This document shows positions 55,398 through 64,000 of a stretch of 64,000 bases of DNA, piece after piece. Under the pieces are notes generated by a model. It was not told where the DNA came from. It saw only the letters and a program-made list of their open reading frames with translations, and did not search any database. Every line of letters starts with the position of its first letter. Positions within the stretch are counted from its first letter, which is position 1. The translations under genes were made by a program, and so were the position numbers. Source of the stretch: Pisolithus tinctorius (Eukaryota > Basidiomycota > Agaricomycetes > Boletales > Pisolithaceae). Where the stretch lies: assembly GCA_024663395.1 (NCBI GenBank), contig JANFAH010000001.1, forward strand, positions 2,542,001 through 2,606,000, written 5' to 3'.

Positions 55398-56300
55398 TGT
55401 CATATCCATGACTCTCGGACTCGGACTCAGCCCAGTCCAGATCCCTAGCCCCTAACTCCGGTCAACTCCGGTCCTAGTCCAGCCTAGAAAACCCAATCCC
55501 GGCCCTAGATAACTCAACTCTGGCTTGCATAACTCAAGTCCGGTGTTTTACCCCTATCTCTGGTCCGTTTTGGCCTCCCAGCCTCACGCTGCTCCACCCC
55601 GGTCCTCCTAGGTCTATGTCCGGGTCACCCAGACATAACTCCGGTCTGTTTCCCTTTGTTTGTACTATATTTAGTCTAGCCTGTTCATCAGACTTTGCTT
55701 ACTGTACAATCCTGTGTCCAACCCCGGTTATGCTGGTCACCCGGACTTTGGCTATTAGCCTCTGCATAGCCACTGTGGCTATCCTTGTCTTGCTAATCAT
55801 CTCACTAATAGCTTATTCACAAGTCTGGCTCTATGTTCGTTATCCCGGACCAGCCTCCTGTATTTAACCCCTGTACATACTTCGTAGCACCCCAGTCAGA
55901 ATATCAATTAAGTATTACCCTCGACTCCTGTCTTACCCCTTGAGACTACTCTATAGCTAAGGCCGAGCCTTAAGCTATCCCCGACCCCTGTCCCGGACCT
56001 CTCCCCGGCTTGCATAAGGGTACAGCACATAAGCTGAGACCAAGGGAGGTAGATCCAACCCCGGACCGGCTTCCCCTTGTGCGCACTCCAACACCGGTCG
56101 GTTTCCCACGCTACCGGTCTTATTCCCGCGCTCCCGGCCTTAAGTCCGGTCCTCCAGACTTAGCCCCTGACCTCTGGCCTTGACTCCGGTCTAACTGGAC
56201 TTGGCCCCTGTCTCCTGGCCTTGATTCTGGCCACTCGGACTTGGCCCCTGTCACCCGGTCTTGAAGCCTGGTCACTCCGAGGGTAAACCCGTACTTGACA
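55398..56300 (+). repeat. 5' LTR of LARD-2
   Basis: 903 bp, TGTCATATCCATGACTCTCG to CCCGTACTTGACA. Same length as the 3' LTR at 61246. It is followed by the leader GTATATTCTGACTCACAC, also present after the 5' LTR of LARD-1. Confidence 0.92.
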
Positions 56301-56649
56301 GTATATTCTGACTCACACTTGTGCAAGCCATTGCATCATGTCTAGGTCCTGCTCTAGAGCCCCTACCCATGACCTTGCCCATCAGGACTCATCGGGATAC
56401 CTCTCCTCTGACTCCGGGGCCCAACCTGGAGACCTCTGCTAAAGCAGAGAGGTAACCTGGCACCCCTTGGCACTCTGCACACTCCCGGGTTGCATTACCC
56501 CTGACACTATGTCCTTAGTAGTCAAAACTTAATGCATCCATTCCCTCACTCCTGACCCCTGCCTGCCACTCATTTCTTCCTGACTCTGGACCGGCCATGT
56601 CAACCCCTGAGTCGGACTTGCCATCCAGACTCACCACCAACCTGGGTTC

Positions 56650-56880
56650 ATGCCTGAGCCCACTTCCAAGTCGGAGTTACTCTCCAGACTTGCCCCTGAG
56701 CTGGCCTCATCAACCGGACTCACTTCTGTTAGCTCCCCCGAGCTACCTCTGACCCCTGGCTGGTCACCTCAGTCTTCATCTCAGTCCTTACCTCAGTTGT
56801 CCCAGCACTCTAGCCCAGCTGTCTTCGTCCAGTTCTACTGTACTGAACACTGGGATCTCATCACTCATTTGACCTCCTGA
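56650..56880 (+). CDS. 76-codon ORF conserved between LARD copies
   Basis: Counterpart of 39657-39887: same length, three substitutions (G/R, P/L, R/Q). It starts MPEPTSKSELLSRLAPELAS. It is Ser/Leu/Pro-rich, with no recognised domain, about 350 bp into the internal region. Confidence 0.3.
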   Translation: MPEPTSKSELLSRLAPELASSTGLTSVSSPELPLTPGWSPQSSSQSLPQLSQHSSPAVFVQFYCTEHWDLITHLTS

Positions 56881-57617
56881 CTCCCTGATATTGGTCTTCG
56901 GACCTCTGTGCACCTCCAGTGCAACCCCCAGGCCTGCTCCTCAACACCTTCCCTGTTCCCCATTGGCACTTGGCTTCAGCGGTTTTTGGGTCCGGTCTCC
57001 ATCCTCGGCCTTTGCTACACCGGCCTTGGAGCCATGGACCCCCTTTCCGGTCTCCAAAACTGTCTGTTACCGGCCTGTCTGGCCTTGGTTCACTTGTCCA
57101 CACTCACCCGGACTTGCCTGAAGCCGGTTTGCCACTTCCCTCGGCCTCCTGCCCTTTGTTACTGGCTCTCTCGGCCCTGGTTTGATTCAGCCACCTCACC
57201 CGGACTTGTCTAGACCTGTTACTAGGTTTGGACCAGTCCTGGCTCCCCTCAGACCTTTTCTGTTCCTTACAGACCCCTCCTGGGTCTCCCGTCCATTGTC
57301 CCAGTGCTGCACTAGTCACCTCGGCCTCAGGGTGGTGCTTGTCCTTTGGACTTGCACTGGGCCTCGGCTCTGGTGGTCTTAGCTAGCACGTGACACCTCT
57401 GTTTCGGTCTAGGACCGGTCTGCCAGCCCTCTGGCCCTTAGCCCGGTCCCTGGCCTCTCCGCTGGCCTCTCTTTTCACTTAGAGGCACCCCCTGGGCATG
57501 CTAGTCCTTCGGACTTGCTCCTAGCCCCTGGTTTTCGGTCTAGGACCGGTCTGCCGGTTCTCCGGCCCCTATCCCGGTCCCTGACCTCATTCCCAGTCCT
57601 TTCCCAGTCCTCTGTCC

Positions 57618-57797
57618 ACCCCGGGATCCTAACTGGGTTAACAGGTTGGTAACTCTGTACTCCGGAAGCCAAAACCAGTGGTCTTGGTTGAGACAAAACA
57701 ATTAGAGTCTACCCCAGGATCCTAACTGGGTCAACAAGTTGGTACTCCGGTACACCAGAAGCCAAACTGGTGGTCTTGGTAGAGACAAATCAATTAG
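57618..57797. repeat. Tandem duplication (~93 bp) in LARD-2
   Basis: The copies start at ACCCCGGGATCCTAACTGGG (57618) and ACCCCAGGATCCTAACTGGG (57711). Both end with GAGACAAA.CAATTAG. The pair is shared with LARD-1 (38720-38900). Confidence 0.8.
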
Positions 57798-59148
57798 TGC
57801 TACACTCCAGGCCCCTTAGCAGTCCTCCTGGCTTGTCCTGCTGAACCCTGCTGGACCCCCAACTTCCCTTGGACTCACCTGGCTGTTCAGCCCTGGTCCG
57901 GACTTGCCAGCTCCGGTCCCCTTGTGGCCCTGGCTCGTCCTGCCAGTCCCTCGGCCTCAACCTGGCTGTTCAAGCCCTGGACCAGACTTGCTAACTCCGG
58001 TCCCCCTATTTGTGTCCGGTTTTTTCCACCTCTGGACTCCTTTATGACCAGTCTCCTGAGTTCCGGTCCTCCCTCCCTCACTAGGCCTTGTCAGCCTTTG
58101 TCCGGCCTGTTATCTCTGGACTTCCTTAGAGCCCCTGACCGGTCTTGCTGACTCCGGCTTTCTTTCTCTTTTCTGGTGTTCATCTCCAGGCCTCCTCATG
58201 GCCCCTGACCGGTCTTGCTCACTCCAGACTCATTTCTTTTGGCTGGTCTCCCATCTCCGGCCTCCCTCGGCCTCTGATACCCTTTTGGTAGCTCTATGCT
58301 ACTCCCTTGTCACTCGTTTGGCCTTTGGGCCTCTCCCTCCTCCCGGAACTACCCCTGTCCTCTACCCCGGTGCTATGGTGTCGACCTAGTACCCCTTTCC
58401 GGTCCTTGGTGGACCCGGCCTTGGTTCTCTCTTGGTCTCCGACCCCTGTTTAATCAGCCTTGTCAACCCGTTAGGAACTGAAGTATTTTGGTTGTAGGGA
58501 ACCGACTAGCCCACTCAATAGGCACCCGTTGGTGGCCGAGTGTAGTGCAGTCACCTATCCCCGCCTAATACTAAAGTTTGCTAACCCCCCTGACGTCAAC
58601 CCCGCCTTGGAGCATGAATTTGCTTGCAAGACACCCCAGGCTTCGGCCCATCTGACAAACCCCCGACTCTGCCGGTCTGTTTCCCAGCTCACCCACTCGC
58701 CCCGGAACTTGTATGTTCGCGAGGCCCCTTCGGGTACCAGCTGACCCCTCACCTTCCCCTAACCAACCGTTGCCACTGTCACCCCACCATTGACTCCGGA
58801 ACTCTGGTCCTACCCACTCTCCCAACTCCGGTCTTACCGGTTGTCTTTTGGCCTGCCGGTCTTCACCGGCCTTCTGGTTTCCTCTCGGGCTCTGGTTCCG
58901 GCCTTCATACCCTTACCTTTGACTCCGACACTCCTTACTATCCCCATACCAGTCCAGCCTGCTCTGCCGGCCTTGTATCTCCGGTTTTAAAGCTTTTCTG
59001 GCCTTGAAAAAGCTTCCCGAAACTGGTCTTGACACCCATTAAGCCGGTCTCAGCATTCGCAGTACTCGGACTTGCAACTCTGGTGGTAGTACTCCTACTA
59101 CCTGTCCAGTACTCCTCTCGGTGGTCCTAGCCCACACCTTGTACCCCT

Positions 59149-59182
59149 GTAGACTTGGGAAGTCTACCCTAAGAGGGGGATA
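59149..59182 (+). promoter_or_regulatory. Internal second polypurine tract and hairpin of LARD-2
   Basis: Perfect hairpin GTAGACTTGGGAAGTCTAC (59149-59167), followed at once by CCTAAGAGGGGGATA, identical to the purine tract at the 3' LTR (61230-61244). It is conserved in LARD-1 at 37461-37494. Confidence 0.6.
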
Positions 59183-61230
59183 AGGGACCTCGCTAGTGAC
59201 CTACTCTCTTCCAAACCCCTGTCTGCTACCTCTCCGGTGCCCTCAGCACAACCCTGCTCGGTCCCTGCACACCGGTTCCCAGTTCCTTGGCCCGGTCCTT
59301 GCATACTGAAGCACTCCTGAACCACCTGCCCTGGGTTGCTCCCAGCCCCTGACATCTGTGTTGGTACTCCAGTCTCACTATCTCAGTAGTCCTTGGCCTC
59401 AGTGATTGTGTGTTCACTGGTCTCACTGGTCTCGGCCCCCTGTTGTCAGCCTTTCAGCTGGACAACCCCTAGGCCTCACCTGGTCTCCAGACCCCCTGAA
59501 CTGGTCCTCCAATGACTTTTGGCCCTTGGGCTCCTTGCCACCAGAAAACCCACCTGCAACCAACTCTGGACACCCCTAAACCAGACTCAACACCCGGACT
59601 CAGCTTTGGCTGGCACTCCTAGGCTTCATTGCACCGGTCTCATGACCTGCTGGTCCCTGGTTCATGCCTAGATATGCTAGGTCCCCTGGTCCTTGTCCAG
59701 ACCAAACTCTAGCTGTTGTAGACAGCCCCTAGTCCCTCAACGACCTCCAGAAGCCCATCCGGCCTGCTTCCAAGGTGCTCGGCACCTGGCCTTGCCAATT
59801 CCGGCCTCGGGTTCACACCTCGCTACCCCTGGTTACCCCGGTCTCAGTGTTAGCCTGTCGGCCTACACTGTGTTGGCCTCTGGTTGTCAGCCCACCAGCT
59901 AGATGGCACCTCAGGTCACCTCTAGCCACCCCAAACCCCTCCAACTCCTTCAGACCGGCCTCCAGCCAGCCACTCTGGCCCTGCCCAACCCCAGACCGGT
60001 CTCCCTTTGGATTTCCGGCTGTACAGCCCCATCCAGGTCGAGACTGGTCTCCCATAGCCTTTTTAACCCTTTCAGCCCTCACTGGCTCCTGACTGGACCC
60101 CACCCGGCTTTTCTAAGCCCCTCTGACCATTAGACCGGTCCCCAGTTGCCCCTTCCAGTCCTCTCTGACTCTCAGACCGGTTCCCGGCCTTCTGTCCCCT
60201 TGACTGGTCTTCGGTTTTGCTGTTTTCGCCAGACCAGTCACTTTAGCACAACTGGCTCCACCACTCCCGGTCTCGGTCTCTGGCTTTTGCAACCCCCGGC
60301 CTGAGCCACCCTCGGTCTCAGCCTTCGGCTTTGACCCCTGTCTCTAGCTCCGGTCTCCTGTTTCTTTGTTATATGTTTTCTCGGTTTTCTGTTATCTGTT
60401 TTCTTTCTGTAGATACACTTTCAGACCCTGTGACCCCCTGGAGCAGACCTTGGACCTGTCCTGGCCTTCTTGGCACTCCTCATGACCCCCTGTATCCCTG
60501 CAGTGCACTCCTGGTCCAACCAGTGCATTCCTAGACCGGTTTTCTGGCCTTTCTGGCACCCACCCGGTCTTCATGTCACTCCAGTACCACTCAGCAGCAC
60601 ACTGGTACACCCCTGGACCATCTTTTTGGTCATCCCTGGACCTCTCCGAACCTCTCAGCCTCTGTGTTGTCCTGAACCAGCCTTGAAGCACACCTCCAGC
60701 CCTAGTGGCACACCCCTGGTACATTAGTTGGACGTTACCGGTCCCCTGCACATCTTCGGTCTCCGGCTTTCCCTGACCTGGCCCTGAAGCACACCCCTAG
60801 GCCTTACCCGGTCATTCCCAGCCTTTGGTTTGCCTTAACCCAGCTCCGAAGTGCAACTCCGGCCCTCTGAGACATCGGCCTCAGCTTTTGCTATCTCTGG
60901 AAACCCCTGTCCAGCCGGTCTAGTCACTCCCAGACTCGGCTTTGCCCTGTCCCGGCCTGTGGAACCATCTGGCAGCCTCCTAGACCGGTCTCCGGCCCTC
61001 CTTGTTGTTGCTTCTCCAGTCTCGGGTTCCCGGAACACTCCTTGGACTTGACCCTTGACCCCAAACCCAGCTTATGCCATTCTGGTCCAAACTACTGGAC
61101 CTCCAGTCATCACTACTCTGTTCCCTGGCCCTCGGGCTCTCCCATGGCACTGCGTGTGCACTCGGACTCACTTGTAGTCATGTGTAACCCTCTGAGCATG
61201 TTTCCCTATGGAACCTCAAGGGTTCGGTTC

Positions 61231-61245
61231 CTAAGAGGGGGATAC
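61231..61245 (+). promoter_or_regulatory. 3' polypurine tract of LARD-2
   Basis: CTAAGAGGGGGATAC, immediately before TGTCATATCC of the 3' LTR. It defines the sense strand of the element. Confidence 0.87.
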
Positions 61246-62148
61246 TGTCATATCCATGACTCTCGGACTCGGACTCAGCCCAGTCCAGACCCCTAGCCCC
61301 TAACTCCGGTCAACTCCGGTCCTAGTCCAGCCTAGAAAACCCAATCCTGGCCCTAGATAACTCAACTCTGGCTTGCATAACTCAAGTCCGGTGTTTTACC
61401 CCTATCTCCGGTCCGTTTCGGCCTCCCGGCCTCACACTGCTCCACCCCGGTCCTCCTAGGTCTATGTCCGGGTCACCTGGACATAACTCCGGTCTGTTTC
61501 CCTTTGTTTGTACTATATTTAGTCTAGCCTGTTCATCAGACTTTGCTTACTGTACAATCCTGTGTCCAACCCCGGTTATGCTGGTCACCCGGACTTTGGC
61601 TATTAGCCTCTGCATAGCCACTGTGGCTATCCTTGTCTTGCTAATCATCTCACTAATAGCTTATTCACAAGTCTGGCTCTATGTTCGTTATCCCAGACCA
61701 GCCTCCTGTATTTAACCCCTGTACATACTTCGTAGCACCCCAGTCAGAATATCAATTAAGTATTACCCTTGACTCCTGTCTTACCCCTTGAGACTACTCT
61801 ATAGCTAAGGCCGAGCCTTAAGCTATCCCCGACCCCTGTCCTGGACCTCTCCCTGGCTTGCATAAGGGTACAGCACATAAGCTGAGACCAAGGGAGGTAG
61901 ATCCAACCCCAGACCGGCTTCCCCTTGTGCGCACTCCAACACCGGTTGGTTTCCCATGCTACCGGTCTTATTCCCGTGCTCCCGGCCTTAAGTCCGGTCC
62001 TCTGGACTTAGCCCCTGACCTCCGGCCTTGACTCTGGTCTAACTGGACTTGGCCCCTGTCTCCCGGCCTTGATTCTGGCCACTCGGACTTGGCCCCTGTC
62101 ACCCGGTCTTGAAGCCTGGTCACTCCGAGGGTAAACCCATACTTCACA
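61246..62148 (+). repeat. 3' LTR of LARD-2
   Basis: 903 bp, TGTCATATCCATGACTCTCG to CCCATACTTCACA, followed by TSD GACAA. Confidence 0.92.
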
Positions 62149-63245
62149 GACAAAAGCGTTGCAATGCACATTTTGGAAAGAATAGGGTGTATCTCCGCAT
62201 GTATTGCTTTGTTTTGACTGAACCTTAGTGCTCTGGAAAGCTTAGAGTCACCCCCTTCCATTGGTATAGGTATCATGATTATCTGTGCAGAATAGACCAA
62301 GCTACATCAGCAACAAGTCACACCTCACAAACATTGCAACACTTTTGTCCCTCACTGTAATCATTCTAGGTACTTCAAAAAAATTCTGTTTGCATTCTCA
62401 TCTCATGATATATACAGCAAGTATGTATGATTGCTGCACAGTGATGCCCCCATCCACCCAATGATTCATGATAACCCCAAATTTTTCCCATTCTTCACTG
62501 ATGCTATTGGTGCAATTGATGGGATGCACATCACGTGTGCTCCCAGTTCAGAGGAAAGGGATGTGATGCGAAATTGCAAAGGTTTCACCTCCCAGAATTG
62601 CCTGCTCTGCTGTGATTTTGATATGTGCTTCACATATGTCCTTAGCAGGTGGGAAGGATCTGTGGCTGACTTGTCAGTCTATCACAATGTGCAGCTGAGT
62701 GAGCTTGCTATTCCAGACAGCAAGTACTACCTTGCTGATGCAGGGTTCACCAATTGCCCCCAACTCCTGACTCCATTCTGAGGGCAATGATACCATCTTG
62801 CAGAATGGGGCCACACACACATATGGTAAGTATCTCTATTGATGTTTTTATTTACTCATAATTTATTGGAATTTACAGACCAGTAAATGCCAAGGAATGC
62901 TACAACCTTTGCCATGTGCAGCTTTGAAACATGATTGAATGGATAATCAGAGTCATCAAACATTGCTTCCAAATTCTTGTTGTGCCTCCAGAGTATGGCA
63001 TGGACATCCAGGCCCATATTCCTCCCACTTTGTGTTGTATTCACAACATCATCCACATGTAAAATCCATTGGAATTAGACAACATTGAAGGCTTCATATC
63101 ACCTCTGCTGCCAGATAAGTCAGAGGAGGTGATTGGCATGATTTCCAATGGCATTACAAGTGCTGCAGAATGCCTTTGGATGTCAGAGAGGTGGGGTGCA
63201 ATCATGCAAAACATTTGGAATAGTTACATTGCCAAACAAGTATGA

Positions 63246-63433
63246 AGGGGAGAGTTCATTGCAGATTAGCATTTATATGCTATCATTTCTCTCTACATTA
63301 CACTACCCATACAATCTGAATTGCAGTTCTTTGAGTTCCAATCTCCAGAGGCAGAGTTTGAGAACCAAAATGCTGATGATATTGCAACAAACATCAAGGT
63401 AAAAAGTGGAACTACAAGCTACAAGTACAACAA
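63246..63433. other. Shared 3' region of convergent Harbinger-2 genes
   Basis: It lies between the stop of the transposase and the stop of the Myb-like gene. AT-rich; no gene seen. Confidence 0.45.
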
Positions 63434-63631
63434 TTATTGGTTACATCTCCCAATCTCATTGAGCTTTGCCTCAAGCCATGCATGCTGAACTGTAGCCATA
63501 CAGTCAGGATTGCTAGCAAATGATAAGTACAGACTGGCATGGGAAACATTTCCCTCAAAGTGATTTGCAATCCTAATGATGTCAGTGTCAACAAGTGACA
63601 AGGTTACATAAGTGGCCAGCAGATGAACCTC
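63434..63631 (-). pseudogene. Harbinger-2 Myb-like protein, C-terminal fragment
   Basis: On the minus strand it reads LVDTDIIRIANHFEGNVSHA, SLYLSFASN, VQHAWLEAKLNEIG and a stop. The pattern (helix with Asp-Ile-Ile, then an Ala-x-x-Tyr-Leu segment, then W-L) fits the C-terminus of the Harbinger second protein, and the convergent position supports it. It is cut on its 5' side by the Copia-4 LTR. Assignment is by analogy, moderate confidence. Confidence 0.5.
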
Positions 63632-63962
63632 TGACAAACCTTAGACAAACCTTAGACAAACCAGCCTTTTTTCCTGTGCCTCTATTTTTTGACAGGTTAT
63701 GTATCACTGCTAGTATCTTTTCTTACCCCTTGCCCCTTGTTCTTACAAGCTCGTTTTCACATATATATACTTCACTTCTCTCACTTACAAAACCCTCAGT
63801 CATCTTGCCCATACTCAGGCAGTGGCTGAGGTATAGTTATCCCTTGTATTTGCTTTACACTTTACTAATTGTATGTTAGCTATTTTCTACTTAGGTGAAC
63901 AACCTAGTTGTCTTACCCATACTCAGGCAGTGGCTGAGCTATTTTCTACTTAGTTTTTGTCA
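63632..63962 (+). repeat. 5' LTR of Copia-4
   Basis: The right end is fixed by the primer site. The left end is placed at TGACAAACC, an inverted match to the terminal TTTTGTCA, giving 331 bp. It contains a direct repeat CCCATACTCAGGCAGTGGCT (near 63806 and 63918) and a pair TAGCTATTTTCTACTTAG-like. The body of the element lies beyond the window. Confidence 0.6.
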
Positions 63963-63976
63963 GGTTATGAGCCCCA
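63963..63976 (+). promoter_or_regulatory. Primer-binding site of Copia-4
   Basis: GGTTATGAGCCCCA, same as in Copia-2. The remaining 24 bases of the window are leader. Confidence 0.75.
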
Positions 63977-64000
63977 AGGGTGCATCCTAGCTCCTCACAC

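Larger units (their letters stand above)
55398..62148 (+). mobile_element. LARD-2: non-coding LTR element, nearly intact
   Basis: 6751 bp with TSD GACAA (55393-55397, 62149-62153), inserted in the inner repeat of the FB2-3 right arm. Both LTRs are 903 bp and differ at few sites, mostly C/T, so it is fairly young. Sense strand is plus (PPT CTAAGAGGGGGATAC before the 3' LTR). The internal 4.9 kb is C/T-rich, dense in CCGG, and has only short Pro/Ser-rich frames; no retroviral-type enzyme motif is visible. It must depend on another element for mobility if it moves at all. Confidence 0.93.
54032..62357. mobile_element. Palindromic TA-flanked element FB2-3, split by LARD-2
   Basis: Ends CAGTGAGGGACAAAAGTGTT, flanked by TA (54030-54031, 62358-62359). 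Removing LARD-2 and its 5-bp duplication leaves 1570 bp, matching the other FB2 copies (1573). The loop lies around 54730-54910. It sits in intron 1 of Harbinger-2. Confidence 0.92.
53540..63243 (+). pseudogene. Harbinger-2 DDE transposase
   Basis: Exon 1 (53540 to about 53996): DPVPYHTSILTGSGWVAELL, HPEQICTELAVHKHVFKTLL, LKEQLVIFLYTSVTSLSIRH, VGEHFQRSNSTIS. Intron 1 starts GTAAGTC, holds FB2-3, and ends TTCTAG at about 62370. Exon 2: FKKILFAFSSHDIYSKYV, DAIGAIDGMHITC (first D), WEGSVADLSVYHN, LADAGFTNCPQLLTPF (second D). Intron 2 is GTAAGT..TTACAG (62826-62879). Exon 3: RPVNAKECYNLCHVQL, NMIEWIIRVIKHCF (E) and MDIQAHIPPTLCCIHN. TGA stops at 62428, 62779, 62788 and 62925 stand where relatives have Arg, as expected from CGA decay. 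Confidence 0.9.
53398..63631 (+). mobile_element. PIF/Harbinger element 2 with nested FB2-3 and LARD-2
   Basis: A transposase on plus (53540-63243) and the end of the Myb-like gene on minus (63637-63434) give the same convergent layout as Harbinger-1. Terminal repeats were not identified; the right side is cut by the Copia-4 LTR. About 8.3 kb of the span is FB2-3 plus LARD-2. Confidence 0.75.

Noticed and set aside
58490..58560. Stretch in LARD-2 (CCGTTGGTGGCCGAGTG) resembling a small-RNA or 5S gene
   Set aside because: It does not fit the 5S consensus, and the same bases occur in LARD-1 as ordinary internal sequence.
1..64000. tRNA, rRNA and CRISPR arrays
   Set aside because: No cloverleaf with A/B box, no rRNA core sequence and no regularly spaced repeats were seen. 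The initiator-tRNA-like string at 7066 and its copies is only the 12-14 base primer site.

Overview
The window looks like a repeat-dense, heterochromatin-like block from a filamentous fungus, most likely a basidiomycete (Agaricomycetes). The reasons are introns of about 50 bp with GT..AG ends, Gypsy pol of the kind I know from mushrooms, PIF/Harbinger elements with a Myb/SANT-like second gene, a DIRS-like tyrosine-recombinase retroelement, and heavy CpG to TpG/CpA decay in the older copies. I see no intact host gene, tRNA, rRNA or CRISPR array. Nearly every base belongs to a transposable element, and most elements sit inside other elements. Names such as LTR-Z, LARD and FB are local labels used only here.

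Region 1 to 19.3 kb. The right part of a palindromic, TA-flanked element (FBa, 1-1101) is followed by the edge of a long LTR (Z0, from 1352). Z0 is split by a minus-strand Copia (Copia-2, 1531-15014). Copia-2 is split in gag by a second palindromic element (FB1, 5939-14509). FB1 is split by a plus-strand Copia (Copia-1, 6727-13714). Copia-1 is in turn split by two solo LTRs (11195-12009 and 12657-13663). Boundaries are supported by target-site duplications (TSDs) and equal LTR lengths. Then come remnants of Z0, an LTR-B-like fragment, and a minus-strand Gypsy (Gypsy-A) with gag and 5' LTR.

Region 19.3 to 46.2 kb. A partial LTR-Z is followed by a decayed unknown minus-strand gene (20.4-23.7 kb) and the 5' part of Copia-3 (23.7-25.3 kb). 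Copia-3 is cut by an LTR-Z copy (25340-42451). That copy is split by a Tc1/mariner element (26698-42034). The Tc1 transposase is split in turn by a Harbinger element (about 27.2-31.56 kb, itself holding palindrome FB2-1) and by a 9.3-kb non-coding LTR element (LARD-1, 31766-41119, itself holding an intact LTR-Z). A 366-bp Gypsy RT scrap and another LTR-Z (holding FB2-2) follow.

Region 46.2 to 64 kb. A plus-strand Gypsy (Gypsy-C) runs from gag to RNase H and is split by a solo LTR-B. It is followed by a DIRS-like gag/RT fragment, a LARD scrap, and a second Harbinger whose first intron holds FB2-3, into which LARD-2 (55398-62148) inserted. The LTR and primer-binding site of a fourth Copia end the window.

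No cellular pathway is encoded. The interest lies in transposon biology: three families of 1.57-kb palindromes that share one ~100-residue reading frame in their arms; an LTR family with an ORF inside U3; a CCGG-rich non-autonomous LTR element with a second polypurine tract; half-tRNA(iMet) primer sites on four Copia elements; and a legible order of insertion.
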